From positions 2,237,501 to 2,301,500 of the forward strand of contig NZ_CP014167.1 of the NCBI RefSeq assembly GCF_001685395.1: a DNA stretch of 64,000 nt. Direction: 5' to 3'. The notes under the pieces were generated by a model, which saw nothing but the letters and a program-made list of their open reading frames with translations, was not told the origin of the DNA and ran no database searches. This stretch comes from Paenibacillus yonginensis (GTDB lineage: Bacteria > Bacillota > Bacilli > Paenibacillales > Paenibacillaceae). The translations under genes and the position numbers were made by a program. Shown here piece after piece: positions 1 through 10,216 of this stretch; the first letter of the stretch is position 1; each line of letters begins with the position of its first letter.

Positions 1-153
1 GCGCTTTTTGATCGTTTTTTGAGTCTGAGGTTTATAAAGCCAAACGCTTCCTCCCATCCCCCTTCTTTCTCCGTGATAGAGTTTCATTTTGTATGCCTAT
101 AACCCAAAACCCATGCAATAGGACTATAAATAACAGTAAAATAGTTTCATTTT

Positions 154-183
154 TTGACATCAAGACGGATTTTGCTTTACGAT
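154..183 (+). promoter_or_regulatory. Putative sigma-A promoter of uppP
   Basis: A perfect TTGACA -35 element (154-159) is followed after 18 bp by TACGAT (178-183), which matches the -10 consensus at four of six positions. It lies about 80 bp before the uppP start. The rest of the 1-265 stretch is AT-rich and shows no convincing gene. Confidence 0.5.
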
Positions 184-265
184 AATCTAGTCTATTTCTA
201 AGATAAAAGAGAGAAAAGGAATGGAACAATCAAAATGACAAAGAGAGCTTTCAGGAGGAGAAACT

Positions 266-1069
266 ATGTGGGAATGGTTAAAGTACGCCATCTTGGGTCT
301 GGTTCAAGGCTTGACGGAACCGATCCCCGTATCTTCAAGCGGTCATCTGATCATCGCGGAGCATTTGTTCGGGATTCATAGTGAAGGCCTAAGTTTTGAG
401 GTTTTGACCAATACGGCCTCGCTAATCGCCATTGTGTTCATTTACAGGAAAGACCTGGCCAGCTTGATCGCTGCCTTCTTCCGTTATTTGTTTAAGCGAA
501 CCGAGCAGGACAAAGACGAATTCAAGCTGGGGGTTTATTTGATTGTGGCCTCGATTCCGGCGGGGGCTATCGGATTTTTATTCAACGACGCTATAGGCGA
601 AACCTTTAAAGGAATGACCACCATCGGCATTGCCCTGCTTATTACGGCTCTGGCTTTGTGGGGAGTCCGCAATCTTCGGGGCAGAAAAAGCGATAAAAAC
701 CTCTCGTTCGGCGAAACGTTTATCGTCGGTTTGGCTCAAGCTCTGGCCCTTATTCCCGGTATCAGCCGCTCCGGCGCCACCATCGTGGCTGCGCTGCTGC
801 TGGGCTGGAAGCCGGAGACAGCGCTGCGCTTTTCCTTCTTCCTCTATATCCCGGTAAGTCTGGGAGGCATGCTGCTGGAAGGCAAAGACATGGCTCAGGA
901 TCCGCAACTTAGCAGCTTGGCCTTTCCTTACACTGCAGCTTTTATTTGCGCTCTTGTTGCTACTTATTTCTCCATGCGCTGGTTTATGGGGATTATGGCC
1001 AAAGGCAATCTTAAAGGGCTTTCGATCTACTGCCTGCTCCTCGGTCTGGCTGTATTGGTGTTCTTATAG
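266..1069 (+). CDS. uppP: Undecaprenyl-diphosphatase UppP (BacA family)
   Basis: Integral membrane phosphatase that converts undecaprenyl pyrophosphate to the monophosphate, recycling the lipid carrier for peptidoglycan and other wall polymers; in this family it also gives bacitracin tolerance. The 267-residue length is normal. The N-terminal block TEPIPVSSSGHLI (near residues 17-29) carries the conserved Glu, Ser and His, and PGISRSGAT (about residues 165-175) carries the second catalytic Arg/Ser motif. The rest is a run of hydrophobic helices. The ATG follows a strong AGGAGG ribosome binding site. It is a single-gene unit, convergent with metG and separated from it by a shared hairpin. Confidence 0.95.
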   Translation: MWEWLKYAILGLVQGLTEPIPVSSSGHLIIAEHLFGIHSEGLSFEVLTNTASLIAIVFIYRKDLASLIAAFFRYLFKRTEQDKDEFKLGVYLIVASIPAGAIGFLFNDAIGETFKGMTTIGIALLITALALWGVRNLRGRKSDKNLSFGETFIVGLAQALALIPGISRSGATIVAALLLGWKPETALRFSFFLYIPVSLGGMLLEGKDMAQDPQLSSLAFPYTAAFICALVATYFSMRWFMGIMAKGNLKGLSIYCLLLGLAVLVFL

Positions 1070-1097
1070 TCCTTGTCCTTTCAAGAATGAAAAAAAG

Positions 1098-1135
1098 AAC
1101 CTCCCAACGCGAGTTTTCCTTCACGCGGGAGGTTT
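1098..1135. terminator. Bidirectional terminator between uppP and metG
   Basis: Inverted repeat AACCTCCC / GGGAGGTT with inner GCG/CGC pairing. It has an A-run on the left and T-rich sequence on the right, so it can serve both convergent genes. Confidence 0.7.
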
Positions 1136-1149
1136 CTTGATTTATCGTT

Positions 1150-3204
<2,055 letters not shown>

Positions 3205-3233
3205 TCAGCTCGAAAGAAAAAGGCGGCAAACGC

Positions 3234-3500
3234 AAAAAACTCCCGTCCCGGTTCGGGACGAGAGCCTACTCACGCGTTACCACCCAATTTCCCTGCCGCT
3301 TCACAGCCAGCAGGCTTAACAGGTTCAAAGCTGAACCTTCCCTTTAACGCCGGATTCGCGCTTCATCCTTACCGCAGGCATGCGGCTCGAAAGAAGATCC
3401 TCCAGGACCATCTTCCAGCGGTTCCCCAGACCGGTTCTCAGCTCCCCCGGCTCTCTGCTGCTGCTTCGCCACTGTACTTATCCGTTCACAGGACAAACTA
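3234..3500 (-). promoter_or_regulatory. T-box riboswitch leader of metG
   Basis: On the minus strand the leader contains the T-box core GGGTGGTAACGCG (3285-3273), whose TGGT can pair with a tRNA 3' end ACCA. A strong intrinsic terminator follows: CTCTCGTCCCG, loop AAC, CGGGACGGGAG, then six T (3264-3234). Upstream, the AGAGAG/GAACC portions of stem I are recognisable. An AUG triplet at 3411-3409 lies where the specifier codon is expected, which would fit methionine. The specifier assignment is an inference, because stem I was folded only by eye. The leader fills the gap between metG and yidD. Confidence 0.85.
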
Positions 3501-3545
3501 TGTTAGAACTATTATTTCCTAATATATGCAAAGTAAACACCCCTG

Positions 3546-3818
3546 TCAAGCGTGTTTGCCTTGATTCCCGCCTAGCTGACGGCCTTTCTCGGCCTTCTTG
3601 GGAGGAACCAGGTCAATCCCTCCGGGGTGAAAAGGATGACACTTTGCGATACGTTTGGCCGCCAGCCAGCTGCCTTTCAGCGCGCCATGCACTTCAATCG
3701 CTTCAAGCGCATAAGCCGAACAGGTCGGATAAAACCGGCAGGTCGGCGGTTTAAGCGGAGAAATGAACTTGCGGTAGACATGGATCGGCACCTGAACAGC
3801 TCTCCGGGTGATGGTCAT
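3546..3818 (-). CDS. yidD: Membrane protein insertion efficiency factor YidD
   Basis: Small (90 aa) membrane-associated protein thought to help YidC/Sec-dependent membrane protein insertion. The family hallmark is clear: [20 protein letters not shown], followed by [13 protein letters not shown] and [13 protein letters not shown]. The start ATG overlaps the stop of the upstream zur gene (ATGA), so the two are translationally coupled. In many Gram-negatives yidD sits next to rnpA and yidC. Pairing with a Fur-family gene is a different context, and no functional link is claimed. Confidence 0.93.
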   Translation of the reverse strand: MTITRRAVQVPIHVYRKFISPLKPPTCRFYPTCSAYALEAIEVHGALKGSWLAAKRIAKCHPFHPGGIDLVPPKKAEKGRQLGGNQGKHA

Positions 3819-4255
3819 GACATATGCTCCTTCGGTTTGGAACCCGCCTGGCAGTCTTTGCAGTAACCGAAGACCTCGAATTTATGCTTCACGACCTGGA
3901 AATGATCGGGAGCATCCGCTAAAGGCATCGGACAGAAAGGGATCGGGTAGGTTTTCTCGCAGCCGAGGCAGATCATATGATGGTGATGATGCTCATCGCT
4001 GCAGCTTGCCCGGAACTTGAGGCCGTCTTCAAATACGATTTGCTCCAGCACGCCCATTTCTTCCATAATTCTAAGATTCCGGTATACCGTATCAAAGCTT
4101 AGGCCCGAATATTTCTTGCACATAAAATCATAAACGTCTTTAGGCGTCAAATACCCGTCTGTATCCACAAAAAGTTTGGCAAGCGTCCGGCGCTGATCCG
4201 TGATCCGCAGACCCTGGCTTGACATCTTCTGAATAATTTCATCTGCTGAAAGCAT
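3815..4255 (-). CDS. zur: Fur-family zinc regulator, Zur-like
   Basis: Metal-dependent repressor. The winged-helix N-terminus includes [18 protein letters not shown] (DNA recognition). The dimerisation domain has the run [15 protein letters not shown] and a second pair CKDC near the C-terminus, which form the structural Zn site of Fur/Zur proteins. The overall sequence aligns by eye better with Bacillus Zur (HHHHHFICLAC, HKFEIYG) than with Fur or PerR. A longer frame from a TTG at 4306 exists, but the ATG at 4255 gives 146 aa, the normal Zur length, with AAGGGG 11 nt upstream. The zinc assignment is by similarity. No Zur box was recognised upstream. Confidence 0.85.
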   Translation of the reverse strand: MLSADEIIQKMSSQGLRITDQRRTLAKLFVDTDGYLTPKDVYDFMCKKYSGLSFDTVYRNLRIMEEMGVLEQIVFEDGLKFRASCSDEHHHHHMICLGCEKTYPIPFCPMPLADAPDHFQVVKHKFEVFGYCKDCQAGSKPKEHMS

Positions 4256-4391
4256 AGAGGCCACTTCCCCTTCCGGTATTTCCTCATTCCAAAAACTCAG
4301 GTCCAATTATACAATGAGACTCCTTGCAAGAGTCGTTCTTCTTTAATAATGCCGCAAATTGACGAAAGCGTCAAACGGCCATCCCGTTACG

Positions 4392-4427
4392 AAAAAAACG
4401 GCGCCTGGTCCAGGACCAAAACGCCGT
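4392..4427 (-). terminator. Intrinsic terminator of the stalk/PKD protein gene
   Basis: Read on the minus strand, ACGGCG ... CGCCGT encloses an inner TGGTCC/GGACCA stem and is followed by seven T. It lies about 40 nt after the stop of the 4465-6756 gene. Confidence 0.8.
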
Positions 4428-4464
4428 CTTACGTCTTATCTAAGGAAAGAAAATAAAGAACTGA

Positions 4465-6756
4465 TTATTCCGGCTTCACTTCGGGAAGCGGCTGGAAGAG
4501 CAAATTGACGGACAAGTTGCTGCCCGGTGCAGCTGTAAAGACGAAATCAATCGTTTCTTCCCGGTCTCCGGTGCGATACAGCACCGCCGCATCATTTGGA
4601 GCATTCAGCACGCCGCTGACCGGTAGGTCGACCATCATACCGTTCACCATAATGCTGCCCACATAAGTACCACCACGCGGGTTAAAGGTGATCAGCGTAT
4701 GAGGGGCCACCTTGGTCGTTCTAATCTTGTACAGAACCCCAAAATTGCCGGCATTGGTAGACGGTGTATAGAATGGGGTGTCAAATCCGGTCTGGAACGG
4801 ATCGCTGGCATTGTCTCCGATCAGAAGGCGTTTCGGCTTATCGCCAAGCACCTCGTCATATTGAATACTCCGGGTGGCTTCCGGATAGGTTCCGCGGTTA
4901 TGAACTCCATCCCGGTCCAGCACACTGAGCTGTGGCAGCGTGTTAAGCGGGTCTTTGGAAGCGTCAATCATGATCACATCAAATTGGACCGGATAGTCGG
5001 TATAAATATCCGACAGCAGGGAAATGACTTGACCCGGTTTCATTTTCTGCGCGCTCAGCTCGCTGAAGATAATCTTTTGCTCCCGTGGAGCGATCGTTAT
5101 ATCCTGCTCTGCCGAACGGGTTTGCATGGAAGAGAAATAACGTTTAACGGACAATTTTCCGGTTGCGGTTGCATTTTCATTAGGTCCCGCAAATCCCAGC
5201 GTATCAATATACAGGTTGGCTGGAGAATCATTCAGATTCGTAGCCACGACGTACATCTTCACATCTTTGCCAACGGCATTGGCATGGTGGATCATGAAAC
5301 GGGCCCGGCCGACGGTTGTTTCGCGGTACAGGATGCCTTCACTGTAATTGGTCTCTGGACTGTTGCTGCGGATCAAAGTAACCGGCTCGGTTGTGAACGT
5401 ATAGTTCACTTTATCCCAGCTTGGCACCTCGCTGCCTTCAAATTGATATTTGTCGCCTACAGGAACAAACAGCTTATTGAAGTCGGATTCGTTATACAGC
5501 GTTTCGCCTGAAATGGTGATCGTATGTTCAACCGTAGAAGTCAAACCGTATTTGTTGGTGACTTTAAGCCGAACCGTTTGTGGTCCTGGCGTAAAGAATG
5601 CCAGCTTGTTATTTTCCCACACGGCTGAAGTGATGGAATTTTCTTCATCGGTGCTCTGGTCAATGTAGGTGATTTTTTCACCCATTTTATAAGTGTCTTT
5701 ATCGGTTGTAAAAGCTGCAACCGGCGGGGTATGCGGCTTCTCAACATTGATGGTGACGGAATACCAGTCGCTCCAGTTGCCCGCTGAATCCTGAACCCGG
5801 TAACTCACGACGTAAGAACCCGGCGTAGAGAAAATCTCCTGACGCCCTGTCCATTCCTCATTCACAATGGACTGTCCGGCTGGGGCCGTAGACATCGTTT
5901 GATAAGTAACCTGTGTTTCTCCCGCGATGATTTCGTTTGGCAGAACCGTGAACTTGGCCGTCGGTTTGGCGGTGACATCCAGCGTGATTAGCTTCGTTTT
6001 GGTATCCAGCACATACGGCAGCTTGAGTGCAGCCGTAATTGAGGTGAACGGCACCATAAAGTTGCTGTTCTTGGTGGCATAGGATTTGCCTCTCATCGTA
6101 GTGACAACGCCGTTCACTTTATAAGTGTTGCTGTTGAGCTTAAAGCGCATTTCATCGGAGCCGCGGGTAATGACGGTTTCTTTGGTTGCACTATCATAAC
6201 GGATTGCAAGTCCCACCCGGTTCACCAGCGAACGGATGGCTACATAGGAAACGCCGTCCTTTACCGCCATCGGTTCTGTCGCTTTATATTGAATGCCGTT
6301 CTGGTACATAATGTTGCTGTTCAGCAGCAAAATGAGTTTGCCCGGGGAAGCGGCTGAAATCGCTTGAGCCGAATTGGCAGGGGCTCCGGTGCTCGATGGA
6401 GGCAATGAGCCTGAAGTCGAAGCCGGAGAACCCGGGTTCTCCGTTGGGGTTCCCGTTGTAGGGCTGCCGGAAGCATCAGCTGGAGCCGAAGGATCGGGCG
6501 TAGAAACCGGATCTGCAGGGAGATTGGAATCCGGGCTGCCGGACGGATCCGGTGTAGCGGGCGGGTTAGTCCATTCGTCCGGGTTTGCGGAATCCTGAGC
6601 GGATGGATCAGTAGAAGCTGAAGATGCTGAATCCCCCTGCTGATAGGTTTGACCGGTTGCCTGAGTGGAAGCCGCATCGGCCCCAGCATTTGGAAGAATC
6701 ATGGCCATTTGTGAAGCTGCTAAAATTGTAGAAAGTAAAAGTCTGCGGAATTTCAT
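4465..6756 (-). CDS. Secreted protein with copper-amine-oxidase-like (stalk) domain and PKD-like repeats
   Basis: Predicted exported protein of 763 aa. A signal peptide (MKFRRLLLSTILAASQMAM...) is followed by about 100 residues of Ser/Thr/Pro/Gly-rich linker. Next comes a domain with the copper-amine-oxidase N-terminal (stalk) pattern: GVSYVAIRSLVNRVGLAI ... FMVPFTSITAALKL. Two PKD-like beta-sandwich units follow (FSTPGSYVVSYRVQDSAGNW and FFTPGPQTVRLKVTNKYG), then a large C-terminal region not recognised. The frame extends to 6813, but the ATG at 6756 has AAAGGAG at the right distance and begins the signal peptide. Catalysis is not expected, because such stalk domains in Paenibacillus wall proteins usually lack the enzyme part. 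A cell-surface structural or binding role is inferred. Confidence 0.85.
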   Translation of the reverse strand: MKFRRLLLSTILAASQMAMILPNAGADAASTQATGQTYQQGDSASSASTDPSAQDSANPDEWTNPPATPDPSGSPDSNLPADPVSTPDPSAPADASGSPTTGTPTENPGSPASTSGSLPPSSTGAPANSAQAISAASPGKLILLLNSNIMYQNGIQYKATEPMAVKDGVSYVAIRSLVNRVGLAIRYDSATKETVITRGSDEMRFKLNSNTYKVNGVVTTMRGKSYATKNSNFMVPFTSITAALKLPYVLDTKTKLITLDVTAKPTAKFTVLPNEIIAGETQVTYQTMSTAPAGQSIVNEEWTGRQEIFSTPGSYVVSYRVQDSAGNWSDWYSVTINVEKPHTPPVAAFTTDKDTYKMGEKITYIDQSTDEENSITSAVWENNKLAFFTPGPQTVRLKVTNKYGLTSTVEHTITISGETLYNESDFNKLFVPVGDKYQFEGSEVPSWDKVNYTFTTEPVTLIRSNSPETNYSEGILYRETTVGRARFMIHHANAVGKDVKMYVVATNLNDSPANLYIDTLGFAGPNENATATGKLSVKRYFSSMQTRSAEQDITIAPREQKIIFSELSAQKMKPGQVISLLSDIYTDYPVQFDVIMIDASKDPLNTLPQLSVLDRDGVHNRGTYPEATRSIQYDEVLGDKPKRLLIGDNASDPFQTGFDTPFYTPSTNAGNFGVLYKIRTTKVAPHTLITFNPRGGTYVGSIMVNGMMVDLPVSGVLNAPNDAAVLYRTGDREETIDFVFTAAPGSNLSVNLLFQPLPEVKPE

Positions 6757-6865
6757 TATGTGCTCCTTTATCTCTGTATTAAAAACTTGTAAACTCTCGT
6801 TCAAAAGTAACATACTATTAAACGCTTTATAAGAGTGAAAGTTGCTAATTGTCCAAAAAAAAATG

Positions 6866-6914
6866 AAAAAACCGGTAAATCTGACCCCTTTTTGAAAGTC
6901 AGACCTCCGGTTTT
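6866..6914. terminator. Bidirectional hairpin between GH3 gene and stalk-protein gene
   Basis: Inverted repeat AAACCGG/CCGGTTT with an inner TCTGAC/GTCAGA arm. A-runs on the left become a U-tract for the minus-strand operon ending at 6934. Confidence 0.7.
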
Positions 6915-6933
6915 GCAGGATGAATTTCAGATT

Positions 6934-8595
6934 TCAAAGCTGGGTTAACCCGCCGCCGATCGGATAAAGTCCCTTTAACGTGACAGGCAGCCTGCCGAAC
7001 GGCTGCTTCCGCCCTGTCAGCACAGCCGCCACCGCATCCAAGGCATGAGGCCTGTTCTCGTAGGCGCATAGATATGCCTGCACTTCCGGGAACACAAGAA
7101 GGTCATAAGGATTTCTAACCGATACCACCGTAATCTGATTTTGTTTCTTCGCCATAAGTCCCTTTACAAGCTGAACCTGCCCTTCAGGAAGCGCACCTTC
7201 CGAAGTATAAGTCACCACCACTATCTGGCTGTATGCCTCAGCTTGACGAAGCACGTCCTCCACTTCGGCATCCGTCGCCCTTGTACCGACCTCGGCCAGC
7301 CTGATCTCCTTCATATACGGCTTCAAGGCATCGGCCAGCGTATACCGGTATTCGGCCGCTTCATCCACTTCAGTGCGGTGCCTCAGCTCGGGCCATACGA
7401 TCAGCGTCGGCTGAGCCGGGTCCAGGGGAAGCTGCGGCGGATTCCCTTCGTTCTTTACAAGCGTAATAGACCTGCCCGCGGCCTCTTCGAGCAGCGGAAC
7501 CGTCTGCTCCGTCGGAAGCAAAGGCATGCCAGGCTCGGCGGGTGGCGTTTGCGTTTGTCCAGTCAATCCCGCTTCGGCAGCCAAACCGCTTTTTAAGGCC
7601 AAAATCCGCTGCAAAGAGCGGTCAATTGCCGCTTCAGGCAATCTGCCAGACTTGACTGCAGCCACCACCGCTTTAATAGCCGAAGCCTGTTCCTCCAGCG
7701 TATGGCTGACCAGCACCAGGTCCGCTCCCGCTTCAAGAGCCATCACAGCTCCCTCCGCCGCCCCATATTGATCCGCAATCGCCTTCATTTCAAGGCAGTC
7801 TGTCACAATGAGCCCTTCAAATCCCAGCTCCTTCCGCAGCAAATCGGTAAGAACAGCGCGGGAAAGCGTCGCCGGTATGCCCTTAGGCTCGAAGGCCGGG
7901 AATACGACATGGGCGGTCATAATGGCTTTGACCCCAGCCTGAATCATCCGTTTAAACGGCAGAAGCTCCACTTCATAAAGCCTCTGCTTGTCATGCCCTA
8001 CTACAGCCAGCCCCAGATGGGAATCAACCTCGGTATCGCCATGCCCTGGAAAATGTTTGGCCGTCGCAATGATCCCGCTGCGCTGAAACCCGCGTACCGC
8101 CGCTTCCCCATGCAAGGCTACTTTGTGGGGGTCCTCCGAATAAGACCGGACTCCAATCACCGGATTAAGCGGGTTGTTATTCACATCGACACACGGCGCA
8201 AAATTCAGATTAATGCCAAGCCGTTTCAATTCTTCGGCAGACAGCGCCGCAATCGCTTCAGTCAGCGCAGGGTCATCCGCTGCCCCCAAGGACATATTGC
8301 CGGGAATCCGGCTGATGCCTTCGTGATCCAGACGCGAAACCATACCACCTTCTTGGTCGATCGCTATCAGCAGCGGCAGACCGCCCGAGCTGTCCATCGC
8401 CAGCTTCTGCAAATCGGCCGACAGCTTTGCCAGCTGAGGGGCAGACTCCACATTTCTGCGGAAATAAATAACGCCGCCGATCTGATAATCCTCGATCAAA
8501 GCCGTAATCTGCTCATCCGGTGTATAACTGTGGAATCCGCAAATGAACAGCTGACCGATCTTCTGCTCCAAACTCATCGTTTCGTGGTTGAACAT
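6934..8595 (-). CDS. nagZ: Glycoside hydrolase family 3, NagZ-like beta-N-acetylhexosaminidase
   Basis: Probable hydrolase of terminal beta-N-acetylglucosamine residues, for example from muropeptides or chito-oligosaccharides. Family signature seen: AIDQEGGMVSRL (near residue 95), KHFPGHGDTEVDSH (near residue 180, the His/Asp general acid-base loop specific to NagZ-type GH3), and VTDCLEM (near residue 265) with the nucleophile Asp. A second C-terminal domain of about 200 aa is present, as in Bacillus NagZ. There is no signal peptide, so it is cytoplasmic or released otherwise. Its start lies 7 nt after the response-regulator stop, making it the last gene of a six-gene transport and regulatory operon. 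Substrate is inferred from the motif. Confidence 0.88.
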   Translation of the reverse strand: MFNHETMSLEQKIGQLFICGFHSYTPDEQITALIEDYQIGGVIYFRRNVESAPQLAKLSADLQKLAMDSSGGLPLLIAIDQEGGMVSRLDHEGISRIPGNMSLGAADDPALTEAIAALSAEELKRLGINLNFAPCVDVNNNPLNPVIGVRSYSEDPHKVALHGEAAVRGFQRSGIIATAKHFPGHGDTEVDSHLGLAVVGHDKQRLYEVELLPFKRMIQAGVKAIMTAHVVFPAFEPKGIPATLSRAVLTDLLRKELGFEGLIVTDCLEMKAIADQYGAAEGAVMALEAGADLVLVSHTLEEQASAIKAVVAAVKSGRLPEAAIDRSLQRILALKSGLAAEAGLTGQTQTPPAEPGMPLLPTEQTVPLLEEAAGRSITLVKNEGNPPQLPLDPAQPTLIVWPELRHRTEVDEAAEYRYTLADALKPYMKEIRLAEVGTRATDAEVEDVLRQAEAYSQIVVVTYTSEGALPEGQVQLVKGLMAKKQNQITVVSVRNPYDLLVFPEVQAYLCAYENRPHALDAVAAVLTGRKQPFGRLPVTLKGLYPIGGGLTQL

Positions 8596-8602
8596 ACCCG
8601 TC

Positions 8603-10216
8603 TCACTCCTTCATAACGCTGCCTTGAACCCCATGCACCGAAGCCCGGTAATCGGACGGGGTAACCCCGGTGTATTTCTGGAACACCTTCGTAAAATAAC
8701 GCCGCTCCTGATAACCGAGCCCCTGGCCGATTTGTGTAATGCTGGCTTCGCTGGTCGCCAGCTGTTTCTTCGCTGCCTCCATCCGCTGTCTGGTCACATA
8801 CTCGACAAAGGTTTCCCCGTAATGGTTCTTGAACAGCAGACAGAAGTAGCTGCAGCTGATCCCCAAATGATCGGCCACCTCTTCAATGCCGAAGTCGCCG
8901 CCTAAATGCCGGGCAATATAGTCGCCGGCGACCATCATCAGCTGTTCAGCCGGCTTTCGCGACGAAGCCGGTCCTTTCGGCCGGATCGCCAGCTCGCTTA
9001 GCAGATGCATCAAATCTTTTAACCCCAGCGGCTGCTGCAGTTCTTCCCAGACCGCCTCTTCTTCATGATCCTTTAGCAGCTGCAGCTCCCTCATTTCTCT
9101 GAGAAGATGAATCAGCATATAATGAAGCATTTTCTCCGCCCGCAGCGCTGCATGTTCATCCAGCAGAGCCAGATAAGTTCTTAGCTCGTCTATGACCTTG
9201 CGGACGCCGTTCTCGTCTTCGCCGCGCAAAGCACTGCCGATTTGTTCCAGCCAGCGCCATTGGGATTCCGGGGTTTCCTCCGGTGCCTCAAACAAGCCGG
9301 GTTTAAGCTCTTCTCCGTTCAGCAGCCACTCTTCGGAAGGCGTCAGGAGGAGAGAACGCTGAATCCTGTGGTAGACGCCGGACAGCTCGTTCAGCGAGAA
9401 AGGCCCCTTCTCTGCGAGAATCCTTACCTCCATATCGCCGGCCGTCCTGGCCAGCCGCTGAAGCTCCGAATAAACCGGATAAAGCACCTCGCGGGTTTTC
9501 TGGATGATGGAGTCAGCATCATAGAAAATAAACCATTCCCCTTCGCGAAGCTGAAGGACGGTTTGACCGTCTCCAAAGGGCAGCCGCTCTTTGAGCAGCT
9601 TCTTCATCCGGCAGTTAAATCGTCTTCGCTCTTCCCGGGTCCAGAACGTTGAGCTTTTGGCGTACCCCTCCAGGTCGGCAAGCATGACCGAATACCGCGG
9701 GTGGGACAGAAATTCTTCTTCTCCGTCCTCATCGGCAAGAAATTGACCACGCCCGGACAGGATTTGGGTGATAAAATGCTCGCTCGCCCAGTTCACCACG
9801 GAATTCAACTGGCTGCCGCGTCGGCTGGCTCCGCGTTCTGTCCGGATTTGTCTGGCGATTTTATCCACGGTCTGCTCCAGCATTTCATAATGAATCGGTT
9901 TGCTGATATAGTCTTTAACGCCGTAACGGATAGCGGTCCGGGCATATTCGAATTCCTGATAACCGGTCAGCAGCAGGATTTCTGTCCTCATGCCGCGCTC
10001 CCGGATTTCCTTGGCTAAAGACAAGCCATCCATGACCGGCATTCGGATATCACTTAATATAATGTCGATCTGCTGTTCTTCGGCAAACTTCAGAGCTTCA
10101 GCCCCGTTGCGGGCCATGCCGGCGACTTCCACGCCCAGCTCTTCCCATTTCAGCACTTTAGACAAATTGTTCAGAATCGGATATTCATCATCTACGAGCA
10201 GCGCTTTAAGCTTCAT
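8603..10216 (-). CDS. Response regulator with AraC-type output (YesN family)
   Basis: Two-component regulator, 537 aa. The receiver domain has the acidic pocket LLVDDE and the phospho-acceptor in IILSDIRMPVMDG (about residue 55), with T and K in LLLTGYQEF and DYISKPI. The long middle region is a YesN-type linker. The last 100 residues form an AraC double helix-turn-helix (GISCSYFCLLFKNHYGETF, GYQERRYFTKVFQKYTG). The ATG at 10216 lies inside the end of the sensor-kinase gene, so the two are translationally coupled. It probably activates the upstream sugar ABC operon of which it is part. Confidence 0.92.
   Translation of the reverse strand: MKLKALLVDDEYPILNNLSKVLKWEELGVEVAGMARNGAEALKFAEEQQIDIILSDIRMPVMDGLSLAKEIRERGMRTEILLLTGYQEFEYARTAIRYGVKDYISKPIHYEMLEQTVDKIARQIRTERGASRRGSQLNSVVNWASEHFITQILSGRGQFLADEDGEEEFLSHPRYSVMLADLEGYAKSSTFWTREERRRFNCRMKKLLKERLPFGDGQTVLQLREGEWFIFYDADSIIQKTREVLYPVYSELQRLARTAGDMEVRILAEKGPFSLNELSGVYHRIQRSLLLTPSEEWLLNGEELKPGLFEAPEETPESQWRWLEQIGSALRGEDENGVRKVIDELRTYLALLDEHAALRAEKMLHYMLIHLLREMRELQLLKDHEEEAVWEELQQPLGLKDLMHLLSELAIRPKGPASSRKPAEQLMMVAGDYIARHLGGDFGIEEVADHLGISCSYFCLLFKNHYGETFVEYVTRQRMEAAKKQLATSEASITQIGQGLGYQERRYFTKVFQKYTGVTPSDYRASVHGVQGSVMKE

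Noticed and set aside
32..229. 65-codon open frame on the minus strand upstream of uppP
   Set aside because: It covers the predicted uppP promoter, has no ribosome binding site, and resembles no family.
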